Assembly (NCBI RefSeq): GCF_000271665.2
Contig: NZ_CP010978.1
Coordinates: 2,944,501 to 3,008,500, forward strand
DNA length: 64,000 bases
Source of the DNA: Pelosinus fermentans JBW45
GTDB lineage: Bacteria > Bacillota > Negativicutes > DSM-13327
Reading direction: 5' to 3'
In this document: positions 46,779 through 56,165 of the stretch, one piece after another
Position numbering within the stretch: the first letter of the stretch is position 1
Layout: each line of letters opens with the position of its first letter
Translations under genes and position numbers: made by a program
Notes under the pieces: model-generated
What the model saw: only the letters and a program-made list of their open reading frames with translations
What the model was told of the DNA's origin: nothing
Databases searched by the model: none

Positions 46779-49700
46779 TTACCTTTTGCTGCTATATTCA
46801 TCCATCATGTCTTCCAAAGATTTCAGTTCAACCGCCATACCCATTTTATAAAAAACTTTTCGGGCCTGCTGATAATATTCTACCGCAGGCAAAGGCAAAT
46901 CATCTTCAAATACTTCTGCTACTTTTGCGTCATCTTTCATCAACAGTTTTATTTCTGCTTGGGTACGAAAGATTAGTCCATTTTGATATTGATCATTGTA
47001 TTTTTTCAAGAAGTCCTTCGCCTGCTCAAAATATTTTCTTGCTTCATAAGGACGATGCTGCTTGACAGCAATCAATGCCAGTACACAATTGAGTGTACAA
47101 TAACCACGCAAACACCAATAGCCTTTTTGATCGCCAAACCCTTCTGCCACCGACAAAGCCTCCGTAAGATATGCAACAGCCTTTGCATAATTTTTGATTT
47201 GAAAGGCTGTATAACCAGCATTAATATAAAATAAGGCTACTCCTTCGCTAATATTTTTACGTCCAGCTATTCTAGCAGCTTGCTCATAGTGATGTAAAGC
47301 TGCTTGATAATCAGAACTCTCTCGTCTTAAATCACCAATATAATTTTGGACTGCTGCAATGGTAAAAGCATAAAAACGATTGCGAGTTGCCAACTTCTTA
47401 AATAGTGCCAATGATTGTCTGTAATAATTCTCTGCTTCTTGATGTTGCCCTTTGAGCGCGCAGGCAATTCCTAAAAATCGCAAAGCTGTCGCTTTTTTAT
47501 CTGGAAGTTCATCATGTTCCGTCAAATGCAACAACTTGAGGGCAAATTCCTGGATCAAATATGCCCTCCGAGTTTGAATACCGCAATAAATAATTTGCTG
47601 ATACCCTTTGATTTGATACTCTCTAAGTTTTTGCACTGAAGCTAAGCGCAGCATTTGGTGAATTAGTTTCAATCCCAGCAAGTGTTCTCCCCGCCAGATA
47701 TGATAGCGACCAGACATTTCCCAGTAAGCAACTTTATGAGCATCCAATCGTTTATCTGCTATTTTGGGATGGACTAATACATCCAGCAATTCCTTTATTT
47801 TCTCCAGATATGTGGTGATCTGGCTCCGACTTTCCCGAAAATCAACATATCCCGTTGGGTAATAACGATTCAGTTCCGGAAACATTTCATACTGGGGACA
47901 AAAATATTTTTCGGATAATTTAATAGTATAATCCAACATTTTCAACTTTTCATCGGCATTTGTGTAATGGTATAAAATATGTTCATAAACATCTTTACTT
48001 TGCATGCCATCTTGCAGCAGCTGCTCTAAATAGGATGCCGCTTGCTTATGAAACATCCGTTGTCTGATTGTTGACATTTGATTATATACGTAATTACGAA
48101 TCTGCAAATTATAAAACTTATAGGCCGATCCGTCTCTATTTGAATCCAGATCTTCCATCAGAAGTTGTTTTTGTTGTAATTCCTCTAACACTTCCACCAA
48201 TTCAAATTCATTGATTCTAGAAATAGCCTGCAGCACCTCATAATTCACATTATTAAAGAAAACGGATGCAATCTCTAAAGTTTTTCTGGCATTATCAGAA
48301 ACATTGCCAGTACGTTCTTTTAATACGCTGTTCAATCGGATTGAGCCGTGGCTAATATCTCTGCCAGCTGCAATTAAATTTAGACATTCAATCAAAAACA
48401 GCGCATTGCCGCCTGTATAGTCGTATAGCCTAGACTGCATCTCCTTACTAATACCAGGCAGCCGTAAAACAGACAATTTCATTACGTCTTGCGCACTGAA
48501 CCGACCAATTTCTAAGTGTTCCAACATATTGCTGCGTTCAAATTCTTCCATGGTTTTGTCAATCTGCTGTAAATACTCCGCATGACAGGTCGCTATACAG
48601 ATTATATTTTTTCCATGAATGCGTAATACCTGCCACAGCAGCAGCCACCCTTGCTTATCCATCCAATGAATGTCTTCAATCAATAGTATGGTTTTCTTCA
48701 AATTAGCAGCTTTACCCAAAACCTCACACATAATTTCTTCAACCGTGGTTGCACTGAATTTATAAGCATCCATCGTTACTTCTTTATGTAACAGTGTTTC
48801 ACTTATTTTCGTCGTTGGAAAAACATAAGCAATTACCTGTTGCCAAAGGAGTGGCAAATGAACATCGGCTTGCATTAAACAGCTCATTACCTGTAAAAAG
48901 ATATTGTTCCACGCCTTATACACATATTCAAATTCAGCCTGATAGCATTGGGTACGAAAAATATTACTATGCTTTATTGGAATGCTTGAAAAAAGTTGTT
49001 CAATAATTGCCGATTTGCCAACACCTTGATCTCCCTGCAGCAATATCATCTGCTTACTATGGCCCTTTTGATAAAAGTCATCCAGCCATAGGCGCAATTG
49101 CAGTAATTCTTTTTCCCTTCCGAAAAATCTCTGATTACTAACTACCCCTTCTTCAATGGCTCTGCTGCTTTTCCGGTCCTTGATCCGCCTATAGAGTTCC
49201 TGAGTCTTAGCACTAGGCAGCAAAGACAAATCCTGTGCCATCTTTCTCTCAAGATCTTGATAGATTTCCATTGCTTTATACGAGTCTTCTTTTTCATAGA
49301 TTTTCATCAATACCCGGTAGGCACTTTCGTTATATGCATCCATTCCAATCAATTGCTTTAAATACTTCTTGGCTGACATATATTCTTTTTGGTTTATTAG
49401 CTTTATGATATATTTCGTCAAATAGTTTATACTATCCATCCTAAACTGCTCGCGTTTTTCGGTAACCCATTCGTCAAAACTGGCTGCATCTTTACAATAA
49501 AAACCACCTAAAAACTCACCAGGATTTTTTTCTAAAAAATTTACAATATCAGTTACCGTCATTAGCTCCAAATCTGTCTCTGCCACTATTTCTGGGTTTA
49601 ATGCAATCTTTGCCCGGGATGAAGTAATCAGTAAATCCACGGAAAACATTTTTCTCAATAAATACACTGTATTGCGTAAATTTCGTTTCGCGGCATGATC

Positions 49701-49865
49701 TCCCATATCCCCCCAGAGCAGTGCTGCCAAATCCTCTCGTGTAGCTTCACCAGTAACCAAAAGATAGTACAACAAGGCTTCCATTTTTGCAAAAGGGAAT
49801 ATCATTTTTTGATCATTCCAATAAACTGCCGGTTTTTCAAATAACACTACATGTAATTTAGCCAC
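46779..49865 (-). CDS. SARP/AfsR-type transcriptional regulator (wHTH-BTAD-ATPase-TPR)
   Basis: This 1028-residue protein has, in order, an OmpR-like winged helix (about 5-95, LLWGDMGDHAAKRNLRNTVYLLRKMF) and a bacterial transcriptional activation domain (BTAD, about 98-240). An AAA/NACHT-like ATPase (about 250-520, P-loop GDQGVGKSAI, Walker B TILLIEDIHWMD) and a TPR-rich C-terminus (about 770-1015) follow. Family members bind direct repeats spaced 11 or 22 bp, 8 bp before the -10 box. Exactly such sites precede hutU (41508-41562) and the PAS gene (43191-43224). The GTG start follows AAAGGGGATGA, with a TATAAT at 49907-49912. A role as hut activator is inference. Confidence 0.88.
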   Translation of the reverse strand: MAKLHVVLFEKPAVYWNDQKMIFPFAKMEALLYYLLVTGEATREDLAALLWGDMGDHAAKRNLRNTVYLLRKMFSVDLLITSSRAKIALNPEIVAETDLELMTVTDIVNFLEKNPGEFLGGFYCKDAASFDEWVTEKREQFRMDSINYLTKYIIKLINQKEYMSAKKYLKQLIGMDAYNESAYRVLMKIYEKEDSYKAMEIYQDLERKMAQDLSLLPSAKTQELYRRIKDRKSSRAIEEGVVSNQRFFGREKELLQLRLWLDDFYQKGHSKQMILLQGDQGVGKSAIIEQLFSSIPIKHSNIFRTQCYQAEFEYVYKAWNNIFLQVMSCLMQADVHLPLLWQQVIAYVFPTTKISETLLHKEVTMDAYKFSATTVEEIMCEVLGKAANLKKTILLIEDIHWMDKQGWLLLWQVLRIHGKNIICIATCHAEYLQQIDKTMEEFERSNMLEHLEIGRFSAQDVMKLSVLRLPGISKEMQSRLYDYTGGNALFLIECLNLIAAGRDISHGSIRLNSVLKERTGNVSDNARKTLEIASVFFNNVNYEVLQAISRINEFELVEVLEELQQKQLLMEDLDSNRDGSAYKFYNLQIRNYVYNQMSTIRQRMFHKQAASYLEQLLQDGMQSKDVYEHILYHYTNADEKLKMLDYTIKLSEKYFCPQYEMFPELNRYYPTGYVDFRESRSQITTYLEKIKELLDVLVHPKIADKRLDAHKVAYWEMSGRYHIWRGEHLLGLKLIHQMLRLASVQKLREYQIKGYQQIIYCGIQTRRAYLIQEFALKLLHLTEHDELPDKKATALRFLGIACALKGQHQEAENYYRQSLALFKKLATRNRFYAFTIAAVQNYIGDLRRESSDYQAALHHYEQAARIAGRKNISEGVALFYINAGYTAFQIKNYAKAVAYLTEALSVAEGFGDQKGYWCLRGYCTLNCVLALIAVKQHRPYEARKYFEQAKDFLKKYNDQYQNGLIFRTQAEIKLLMKDDAKVAEVFEDDLPLPAVEYYQQARKVFYKMGMAVELKSLEDMMDEYSSKR

Positions 49866-49977
49866 CCACTCATCCCCTTTTGAAAAAACTTGCTATAATC
49901 AACTATATTATACTGAATTTTCTTGTAATTGCCTACATTATCCTGCAAAGTAAGCAGATATACAAAGTATGTAACAT

Positions 49978-50023
49978 AAAAAGAAGCGGAAAATCAAAAA
50001 ATGATTTTTCCACTTCTTTTTGT
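49978..50023 (-). terminator. Terminator after the M50 protease gene
   Basis: AAAGAAG-GGAAAATCA pairs with TGATTTTTCC-CTTCTTT. The minus-strand end is CTTCTTTTTATG, a rho-independent signal 55 bp past the stop. Confidence 0.8.
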
Positions 50024-50077
50024 TATCAATAGGTGACTATAGCGTAATTAGAGTTATAACTTCACTGCAAGAGCAAA

Positions 50078-50920
50078 TTATCGATTCAGTACTTCATGTA
50101 TACTGTAAGTATAATAGGCAGACAGAGCAAACAGAGAAAAATAGGATAACCCCATTTTAAAACGGAAGCTGCTATCTGTATCATAATAGGGATTTTCTCG
50201 ATCTTTCCATACTTCCCATGCTTTTTTTATGGCCAATATAGAGATCAAAATACCAATTGGATTAAAGAAATATAGGGAGAAAAATACCATTACTGGGATA
50301 CCAACGATCCAAAGTTTTAGGGATATGGCAGTAACAATCCGTCCACCATCAAGGGGATGGGCCGGAATGAGATTAAAGGCAGTTAATAAAAAACCAAAAT
50401 ATGCTAGTGCAAGCAACAATGCTGAATTAAAGATTTCTCCAAGCAAGAGACAGACAAATGCACCAAGAGCTCCGAAAATTGGACCAGCAATACCAACAAT
50501 CGCTTCTGTCTTGGCATCCTTCGGTGCTTGTTTCATTTGAATGATGGCACCGATAAAGGGGATAAACATCGGTAGGCTCGTATCAATTCCCAACCGCCTA
50601 GAAGCAGTCAGATGTCCCATTTCATGAATAAACAATAACAAAACAATGCCTATGGCGTATTTCCATCCATATAGAAAGGTATACGTGATAATCATTAGCA
50701 TCATTGACAAACCAGTAGTTAGAAATTTTCCAAATTTAAGAAATATAAAAGTTCCTTTAATGAGCGCCCATATCTTTCCTGCTTTGAAAAGCAGCAATAA
50801 TCCGCCAAAGCTCGTAAACCAACCCCATTTACTTTTCTTTTTTTCAGGAAGTTCGTTTTCCTCTGAAGGCTCGCTGCTTGCTAAAATGATTTCATTTTCT
50901 TTGTTCTTATTTTCTTCCAT
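50078..50920 (-). CDS. Site-2-protease-like M50 membrane metallopeptidase
   Basis: This 280-residue membrane protein has zinc ligands in LFIHEMGHLTASR (H-E-x-x-H) and NLIPAHPLDGGRI (the distal Asp), both within membrane segments. A charged cytoplasmic tail of about 30 residues precedes the first hydrophobic segment. Family members cleave substrates within the membrane. No PDZ domain is present and no substrate is evident from the neighbours. The start lies 67 bp after the helD stop; co-transcription with helD is possible. Confidence 0.88.
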   Translation of the reverse strand: MEENKNKENEIILASSEPSEENELPEKKKSKWGWFTSFGGLLLLFKAGKIWALIKGTFIFLKFGKFLTTGLSMMLMIITYTFLYGWKYAIGIVLLLFIHEMGHLTASRRLGIDTSLPMFIPFIGAIIQMKQAPKDAKTEAIVGIAGPIFGALGAFVCLLLGEIFNSALLLALAYFGFLLTAFNLIPAHPLDGGRIVTAISLKLWIVGIPVMVFFSLYFFNPIGILISILAIKKAWEVWKDRENPYYDTDSSFRFKMGLSYFSLFALSAYYTYSIHEVLNR

Positions 50921-50987
50921 AATTTAAAAGCCTCCATTTATACGAATCTTTATATCTATGAACAACTACATGCTAAGCAATACTTTG

Positions 50988-53246
50988 TCATTTACAAATC
51001 GGTGTGATTTCATAAAGCTTCTCATCCATCTCCCTTAAGAAAAGCGAGGGTTTTCCGTAATAAAAAAGACTTAAACGATGCAATGTACGTGTGCATATTG
51101 TATATAATATATGACGTTCTTCTTCACTGCTAAAGTTAATTGTATCAGCATTAACGACCAACACCGCATCAAATTCTAATCCTTTTGCTAAATACGATGG
51201 AATTACAACAATACCTTGATGGAATGAGTCCTCCTCATCAATTACAAGATTCAAATCAATATGTTCTTTAAGCTCTGAAAAAACTTTTTTCGATTGATAG
51301 GTATTCTTACAAATAATGCCGATTGAATGCCATCCTTCTTTAAGGATATTCTTAATGGTATAAACGAGAACAGGAGAGTACTCGTGAAGATTTTTAATTT
51401 TGGTTACTGTGGGTAAAGCTCCTGAACGATTAATTGATTCTACTTTTGTTTTATCAGAAAGTATCGCCTGACAAAAAGCCTGAATTTGCTTTGTCGATCG
51501 GTAACTGCGCGTTAGTCGGAAGGCAATTGATTTTTCATTTCCGATAATTTCACTCATATCGGTAAAGCTTGCTGTATTTAAAAATGGATGCACGGCTTGT
51601 GCAGGATCTCCTACTACCGTCCATGTAGAGTTAGGAAAGAGTGTCACAAGAATTTGATATTGCATTCTAGTGTAATCCTGGGCTTCATCAATGATCAAAT
51701 GTTTAATATCGCGATTTATGGGAAAACCTTGCAGCACACCTTGAAAATAAATAAATCCTGGAGTATCTTCGTATGGCAGCACACCATTATTTAAGTAAGA
51801 AAGGGTTTGTCTTTGAATTGCCTGCCATTCTTTAGGAAAATCAGTTTTATTTGACGACCTGGCAAGCAGCCAGCCCCCTTTAAATAGTCTTCGATATTCT
51901 GCTAGCGGACTCAATTTCGTCAATCTGTCAATTTTCTCGTATAAGGAACCAAACTCTTCTCGGGCCGCAATTCTTGCCAGAGCTTTAATGGTATTCTCGT
52001 CAACTTCTTCAGCGCGATTTACAATTTCGGCTTCCTTTTCCTTACGAACAGCATGAAACATTGGGCGCATTCTGCTTTCGATCACCGCTCTTATCTTTTC
52101 TAATCGAATCTTCACTGGCATATCGGAAAGATTCCCAAGAAAATAATGTTTCCACTCCTCTTTTCGAAAGACCAATTGCCCGCGAAACTCAATATCTGGA
52201 TACTCATCCACTAAGCTTGTTTGTACCCATTCTAGATATTCCCGTAGGATATTCTCAAAATTATGAGATGATTTAAAACGTATATTTTCTGCGCGCAGGA
52301 TCTGTTGGTGGTCGCTCCCATTTGACAATACCGTTTCCAGATGAAACGTACGGGTTTCAAGTTTTATGGGAAGCTGGTTTATTGCCTCGAAGACACAATC
52401 GTGAAATGTTTTTTGCAGCACATTTTCTTCTCCCATTTCCGGTAAAACATTGGAAATATAGTCGCTAAATAAATGGTTCGGTGAGAGAATCAGAACATTT
52501 TTCTCATTAATACTCTTTCTATCACGATAAAGTAAAAATGCGATACGGTGCAAGGCTACAGAAGTTTTACCACTGCCTGCTGGCCCCTCTACAAAAAGTG
52601 CTCTATGATTTGCATCACGAATAATTTGATTTTGCTCACGTTGAATGCTGTTAACAATGGTATGCATTTTATCATCAACACTTTTACCTAGTATTTCTTG
52701 CAGAACTTCATCATCTATTTTTAAATCAGCATTAAACATATACTGCATACAACCGTTTGCTATTTTAAATTGACGTTTTAGTATGATCTTTCCCTTGATG
52801 CTTCCTTCGGAACAATCATAAGCCGCTTCACCTAACCCATAATCATAAAACATACTCGAAATAGGTGCCCGCCAATCATAAATGAGGAATTCTCCTGTTT
52901 CTTCATCCATTAACGTAGAAAGACCAATATATACTTCTTCTTCCTGGGGTTCAATCCCAGTATCCTCTTCGATAAAATCAATACGTCCAAAGTAAGGTGA
53001 GTTTAGCATTTTTCTTAATTTAAGAGGTGTGCTATGGGTTAAGGATGAAAGTGCCCGCTGACGATTTGCGGTTTCTACCAATTGCGCTTCATCACTGCCG
53101 CATTTTTCCCAATAATTTAATAGCGTTTCTTTGAGTTCAGATTGTTTTACTACGCAATTTTCTTCACTTATTGCTAGTTGTTTTTTTATTTCTTCAAGAG
53201 TTTCCTCTAGTTTTATTGCTTCTTTTTGTCTTTCTTGATCGTCCAT
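50988..53246 (-). CDS. helD: RNA polymerase recycling helicase-like ATPase HelD
   Basis: This 752-residue UvrD/Rep-like protein has an N-terminal coiled-coil arm (about residues 1-60) that enters the polymerase secondary channel in HelD. The P-loop is GPAGSGKTSVALHR. The Walker B region is HLIIDEAQDYTRMQ, and helicase motifs lie towards the C-terminus. HelD removes stalled RNA polymerase from DNA using ATP. The start at 53246 follows GGAGG at 5 nt; the longer frame from 53258 begins inside that site. Confidence 0.9.
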   Translation of the reverse strand: MDDQERQKEAIKLEETLEEIKKQLAISEENCVVKQSELKETLLNYWEKCGSDEAQLVETANRQRALSSLTHSTPLKLRKMLNSPYFGRIDFIEEDTGIEPQEEEVYIGLSTLMDEETGEFLIYDWRAPISSMFYDYGLGEAAYDCSEGSIKGKIILKRQFKIANGCMQYMFNADLKIDDEVLQEILGKSVDDKMHTIVNSIQREQNQIIRDANHRALFVEGPAGSGKTSVALHRIAFLLYRDRKSINEKNVLILSPNHLFSDYISNVLPEMGEENVLQKTFHDCVFEAINQLPIKLETRTFHLETVLSNGSDHQQILRAENIRFKSSHNFENILREYLEWVQTSLVDEYPDIEFRGQLVFRKEEWKHYFLGNLSDMPVKIRLEKIRAVIESRMRPMFHAVRKEKEAEIVNRAEEVDENTIKALARIAAREEFGSLYEKIDRLTKLSPLAEYRRLFKGGWLLARSSNKTDFPKEWQAIQRQTLSYLNNGVLPYEDTPGFIYFQGVLQGFPINRDIKHLIIDEAQDYTRMQYQILVTLFPNSTWTVVGDPAQAVHPFLNTASFTDMSEIIGNEKSIAFRLTRSYRSTKQIQAFCQAILSDKTKVESINRSGALPTVTKIKNLHEYSPVLVYTIKNILKEGWHSIGIICKNTYQSKKVFSELKEHIDLNLVIDEEDSFHQGIVVIPSYLAKGLEFDAVLVVNADTINFSSEEERHILYTICTRTLHRLSLFYYGKPSLFLREMDEKLYEITPICK

Positions 53247-53385
53247 GTCGACCTCCATCTATAGAAAAGATTCATATGAACTGAGGTGCCATCAATCGGC
53301 TGCCTGCGAAGATCATATCTAGGATTGTATCATAATCCATTTACTCTGGCTATTGTGCCTCAATTTTAAGAATTCTAAAATACAA

Positions 53386-53425
53386 ACCTCCTACAAAAAA
53401 TTCCTTTCGAATTGGTGCAGGAGGT
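53386..53425 (-). terminator. Terminator after rlmN
   Basis: ACCTCCT and AGGAGGT arms flank an AATTC/GAATT inner stem on the minus strand, followed by TTTGTATTTTAG. It resembles the hut-operon terminator at 32756-32799. Confidence 0.75.
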
Positions 53426-53445
53426 CCCCTTAATAAATATGTTTG

Positions 53446-54522
53446 TTAACCATGATTATTTTTCCTGGCTTCTTTGATTTGTTTACTTCTTAACTGCCCA
53501 CAAGCAGCATCAATATCGGTTCCATGCTCGAGACGCTTGCTGCAATGAATACCATTCTTTTTCAGTATATCGTAAAACGTCCGCATGGCTTCTAGCTCGC
53601 TTCTTTGGTATTGACTATGCTCGTCTACTGGATTATAAGGGATTAAGTTTACATTGACACTTTTCTTTCTATCACCAATCAACTCAGCAAGTTCAAGAGC
53701 ATGCTGACTACTATCATTCATATCCTTTAGGAGAATGTATTCTAACGTAATCCTTCTATTGGTTTTTGACAGATAGTAATCAACAGCCTGCATTATTTTC
53801 TCTATAGAAAAAACACGGTTTATTTTCATGATCTGCGATCGAAGTTCATTATTTGGCGCATGTAGAGAAATTGCTAAGTTAACCTGCAAATTCGTATCGG
53901 CAAATTCAACAATTCGATCTGCAAGTCCGCTGGTTGATACGGTGATCCGCCTTGCAGCAATGGCTAGGCCGTTATGCTCTTTGATAATTAATAAAAAATC
54001 GATTAGATTTACAAAATTATCAAGTGGTTCGCCAATTCCCATCACTACAACATGACTGACTCTTTCTTCTTGATTCTCTTGCTCTAAATACTGTTCGACT
54101 TTCATAATTTGTTCCACAATTTCGCCACTGGTCAAATCGCGTTTTTTCTTTAATAAGCCACTTGCACAAAAACCACACCCAATATTACAGCCAACTTGTG
54201 TTGTAACACAAACCGACAAACCAAATTTATTTCTCATTAGAACGGTTTCAATTAAATTGCCATCAAACAGCTGAAATAAAAATTTGACCGTTCCATCTGC
54301 AGCTTCTTGCCTACAGTGTTCTTTTAGTGTTTCGATGACAAAGTGATCTGCTAATAATTGAACACACTCTTTATTGACATCAGTCATTTCGGAGAAATGC
54401 ATTACTCTTTTCCGATAAATCCACTGCCATACTTGCACTGCACGAGATTTTTTATGTCCACGTTCTATAAGCCATGTTTCTAGTTGATTTAATGTCAATC
54501 CATAAAAGGATGCTTTGTCCAT
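53446..54522 (-). CDS. rlmN: Dual-specificity 23S rRNA/tRNA adenine-C2 methyltransferase
   Basis: This 358-residue radical SAM enzyme has the Fe-S motif [11 protein letters not shown] (C-x3-C-x2-C). The SAM-binding GEPLDN and the catalytic Cys in AACGQLRSK near the C-terminus are also visible. It methylates A2503 of 23S rRNA and A37 of some tRNAs. The start at 54522 follows GAGG at 7 nt; a frame to 54588 has no good site. It is of the housekeeping RlmN type; nothing points to Cfr. Confidence 0.93.
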   Translation of the reverse strand: MDKASFYGLTLNQLETWLIERGHKKSRAVQVWQWIYRKRVMHFSEMTDVNKECVQLLADHFVIETLKEHCRQEAADGTVKFLFQLFDGNLIETVLMRNKFGLSVCVTTQVGCNIGCGFCASGLLKKKRDLTSGEIVEQIMKVEQYLEQENQEERVSHVVVMGIGEPLDNFVNLIDFLLIIKEHNGLAIAARRITVSTSGLADRIVEFADTNLQVNLAISLHAPNNELRSQIMKINRVFSIEKIMQAVDYYLSKTNRRITLEYILLKDMNDSSQHALELAELIGDRKKSVNVNLIPYNPVDEHSQYQRSELEAMRTFYDILKKNGIHCSKRLEHGTDIDAACGQLRSKQIKEARKNNHG

Positions 54523-54638
54523 TCGTTGTCCTCTTTTCAAACTAATAAAAATCTCTTTTATTATCATTAGGTATTTGGAGCCTACCAATCTGTTTCTTAT
54601 TATCCCAAATTTTTATTATTAAAACAAGAGGAGTCAAA

Positions 54639-54665
54639 ATACGCGCTATTGCCGATAGCGCGTAT
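54639..54665 (-). terminator. Terminator after the secreted unknown gene
   Basis: This is a perfect 11-bp GC-rich inverted repeat (54639-54649 with 54655-54665) with a 5-nt loop. TTTTGA follows on the minus strand. Confidence 0.85.
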
Positions 54666-54695
54666 AAAGTCCCAAAATATCAAAAACATACTAAA

Positions 54696-55256
54696 TCACC
54701 TGTGACCATCCCCTCTAGGCCACCAAAAACCACCACCAATGATTACAACCTTTTCACCATCAGCGTATTTTAAATGTTCGCCATCTTGTCGAAGAGTAAA
54801 CTCATACCTGGCAGGATGCCATCCATCTTTCCCAATAAAAATTTGTTCCGAATCAATGGATTCTCCATCTAACGATAAACTAAATTTCACATAGCTCCCA
54901 TAAGAAAGCTGAAAATCAAGTCCCTCTTCGTCTTTGGCAGTCGTAAAATTATATATGATTTTATTCTGGCTTTTATTAACTTCAAAATAGTCTTCATTTC
55001 CACCCTGATATTTTCCTAAAACATTCTCAAATCTCCCATCCGTACGAACCGTTCCACTGAAAGTATGAGGGATTCCAGTAGACGTGATTCTCAGGTGTAA
55101 CCCTTCTTTATCCTGCCATAAAAAATATCCCATGCTTTTACCTGGATCAAAAGCAATCGGTCTTTCCTCAAGATTAGGAGAGTAAGACGCAAATACATAG
55201 CTGTTCAAACAAAATGCAGCCAGAAAAGCAAGAACTAGAAGCCTCCATCTTTTCAT
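54696..55256 (-). CDS. Secreted protein of unknown function
   Basis: This 186-residue protein has a clear signal peptide (residues 1-23, LVLAFLAAFCLNSYVFA). The mature part is rich in beta-strand-like patterns (KEGLHLRITSTG, FSGTVRTDGRFENV). It ends in a Gly/Trp-rich WWPRGDGHR tail. No catalytic motif or named family is recognised. It has its own terminator and stands alone, divergent from the Met-rich gene at 55470. Confidence 0.7.
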   Translation of the reverse strand: MKRWRLLVLAFLAAFCLNSYVFASYSPNLEERPIAFDPGKSMGYFLWQDKEGLHLRITSTGIPHTFSGTVRTDGRFENVLGKYQGGNEDYFEVNKSQNKIIYNFTTAKDEEGLDFQLSYGSYVKFSLSLDGESIDSEQIFIGKDGWHPARYEFTLRQDGEHLKYADGEKVVIIGGGFWWPRGDGHR

Positions 55257-55469
55257 TTCATCCTCCTGATATCAAAATTCTACGCATCATTCGTTTTAAA
55301 AATATCTCCTACAGCCCAATATTCTCCATATTTCATTGTTCCCCTTCTAAGTTTATAACTAAATGACACTCACAATTATAAATTTCTACCTTTTCTTAAA
55401 ATTAGAGAATATTTCAAACTCGAATAGGGAAAAATGTCACAGGATGTAAAATTTAAGGAGGTATTTTTT

Positions 55470-56072
55470 ATGAACTATGGAATGAAACGTTCACTACAAG
55501 CACAAAAAATGGGTGAAATGGGAAGGGGACACATGCTGGTAGAAGCTCATCAAATGGTGCATGTTGGCGAAGCTATAACAACAATGGTCAACTGCATGAA
55601 TACATTTCGTATGTACCGTCCTCAAGTTAGAGAACCCCAAATGACGTCTATGATGGACAGGCAGTTGGAGCATATGATGAGCATGTGTAATAATATCCTC
55701 AAATATATGCAAACCAAAGAAATTAACCAAATCATGCCCGATCGCATCATGAGCTGGCAATCCAGTATCAATCAAATGCATCAACCAATCAACATGAATG
55801 CCAGCCGATTAGATGAGCGTGATATGGTATGTTGTATGGCAAGTTCGCTTAAAGCATGTGTTATGTCTTTGAGCGTTGCAACCATGTCTTGCTCTGATGA
55901 TACTATGCGGAAGATGGTCATGAATTGTTGTACCTCATGTATGAATATGGTTTATGATATGTTAATGCATATGCATCAAAGAGCGATGCACCACTTATCA
56001 ACTATGCAAGCCAACACGATGCATTCCGCCATGCATGTTTATCAACCCCTGTCAGAAATGCAATATCAATAA
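55470..56072 (+). CDS. Met/Cys/His-rich helical protein of unknown function
   Basis: This 200-residue protein has about 37 Met, 9 Cys and 11 His, mostly in helical, amphipathic patterns such as MSMCNNILKYM and MVYDMLMHMHQ. There is no signal peptide. The Cys pairs (VCC, NCC) and Met/His clusters suggest soft-metal (copper) binding or a spore-coat role; neither is proven. The start at 55470 is set by AAGGAGGT; a longer frame from 55434 has no such site. It is the only complete plus-strand gene in the window and ends in a strong terminator. Confidence 0.75.
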   Translation: MNYGMKRSLQAQKMGEMGRGHMLVEAHQMVHVGEAITTMVNCMNTFRMYRPQVREPQMTSMMDRQLEHMMSMCNNILKYMQTKEINQIMPDRIMSWQSSINQMHQPINMNASRLDERDMVCCMASSLKACVMSLSVATMSCSDDTMRKMVMNCCTSCMNMVYDMLMHMHQRAMHHLSTMQANTMHSAMHVYQPLSEMQYQ

Positions 56073-56106
56073 AAATGGTATGAAACTGCTTTTAATGCAG
56101 CTTCAA

Positions 56107-56157
56107 ATAAAGATCAAGGACTGCATTTTCGCGCAACCCTTGATCTTTATGTTTTTT
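56107..56157. terminator. Terminator between convergent genes
   Basis: ATAAAGATCAAGG and CCTTGATCTTTAT pair over 13 bp, followed by GTTTTTTG on the plus strand and TTTATTTG on the minus strand. It serves the Met-rich gene and probably also the sigma-54 activator gene. Confidence 0.88.
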
Positions 56158-56165
56158 GTTACGTT

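Noticed and set aside
53446-54522. Cfr-type antibiotic resistance methyltransferase
   Set aside because: Length, motifs and context fit housekeeping RlmN; there is no sign of transfer.
55494-55784. Minus-strand frame of 96 codons inside the Met-rich gene
   Set aside because: Its His/Met content is simply the complement of ATG/CAT-rich codons of the real plus-strand gene, which has a perfect AAGGAGGT start.
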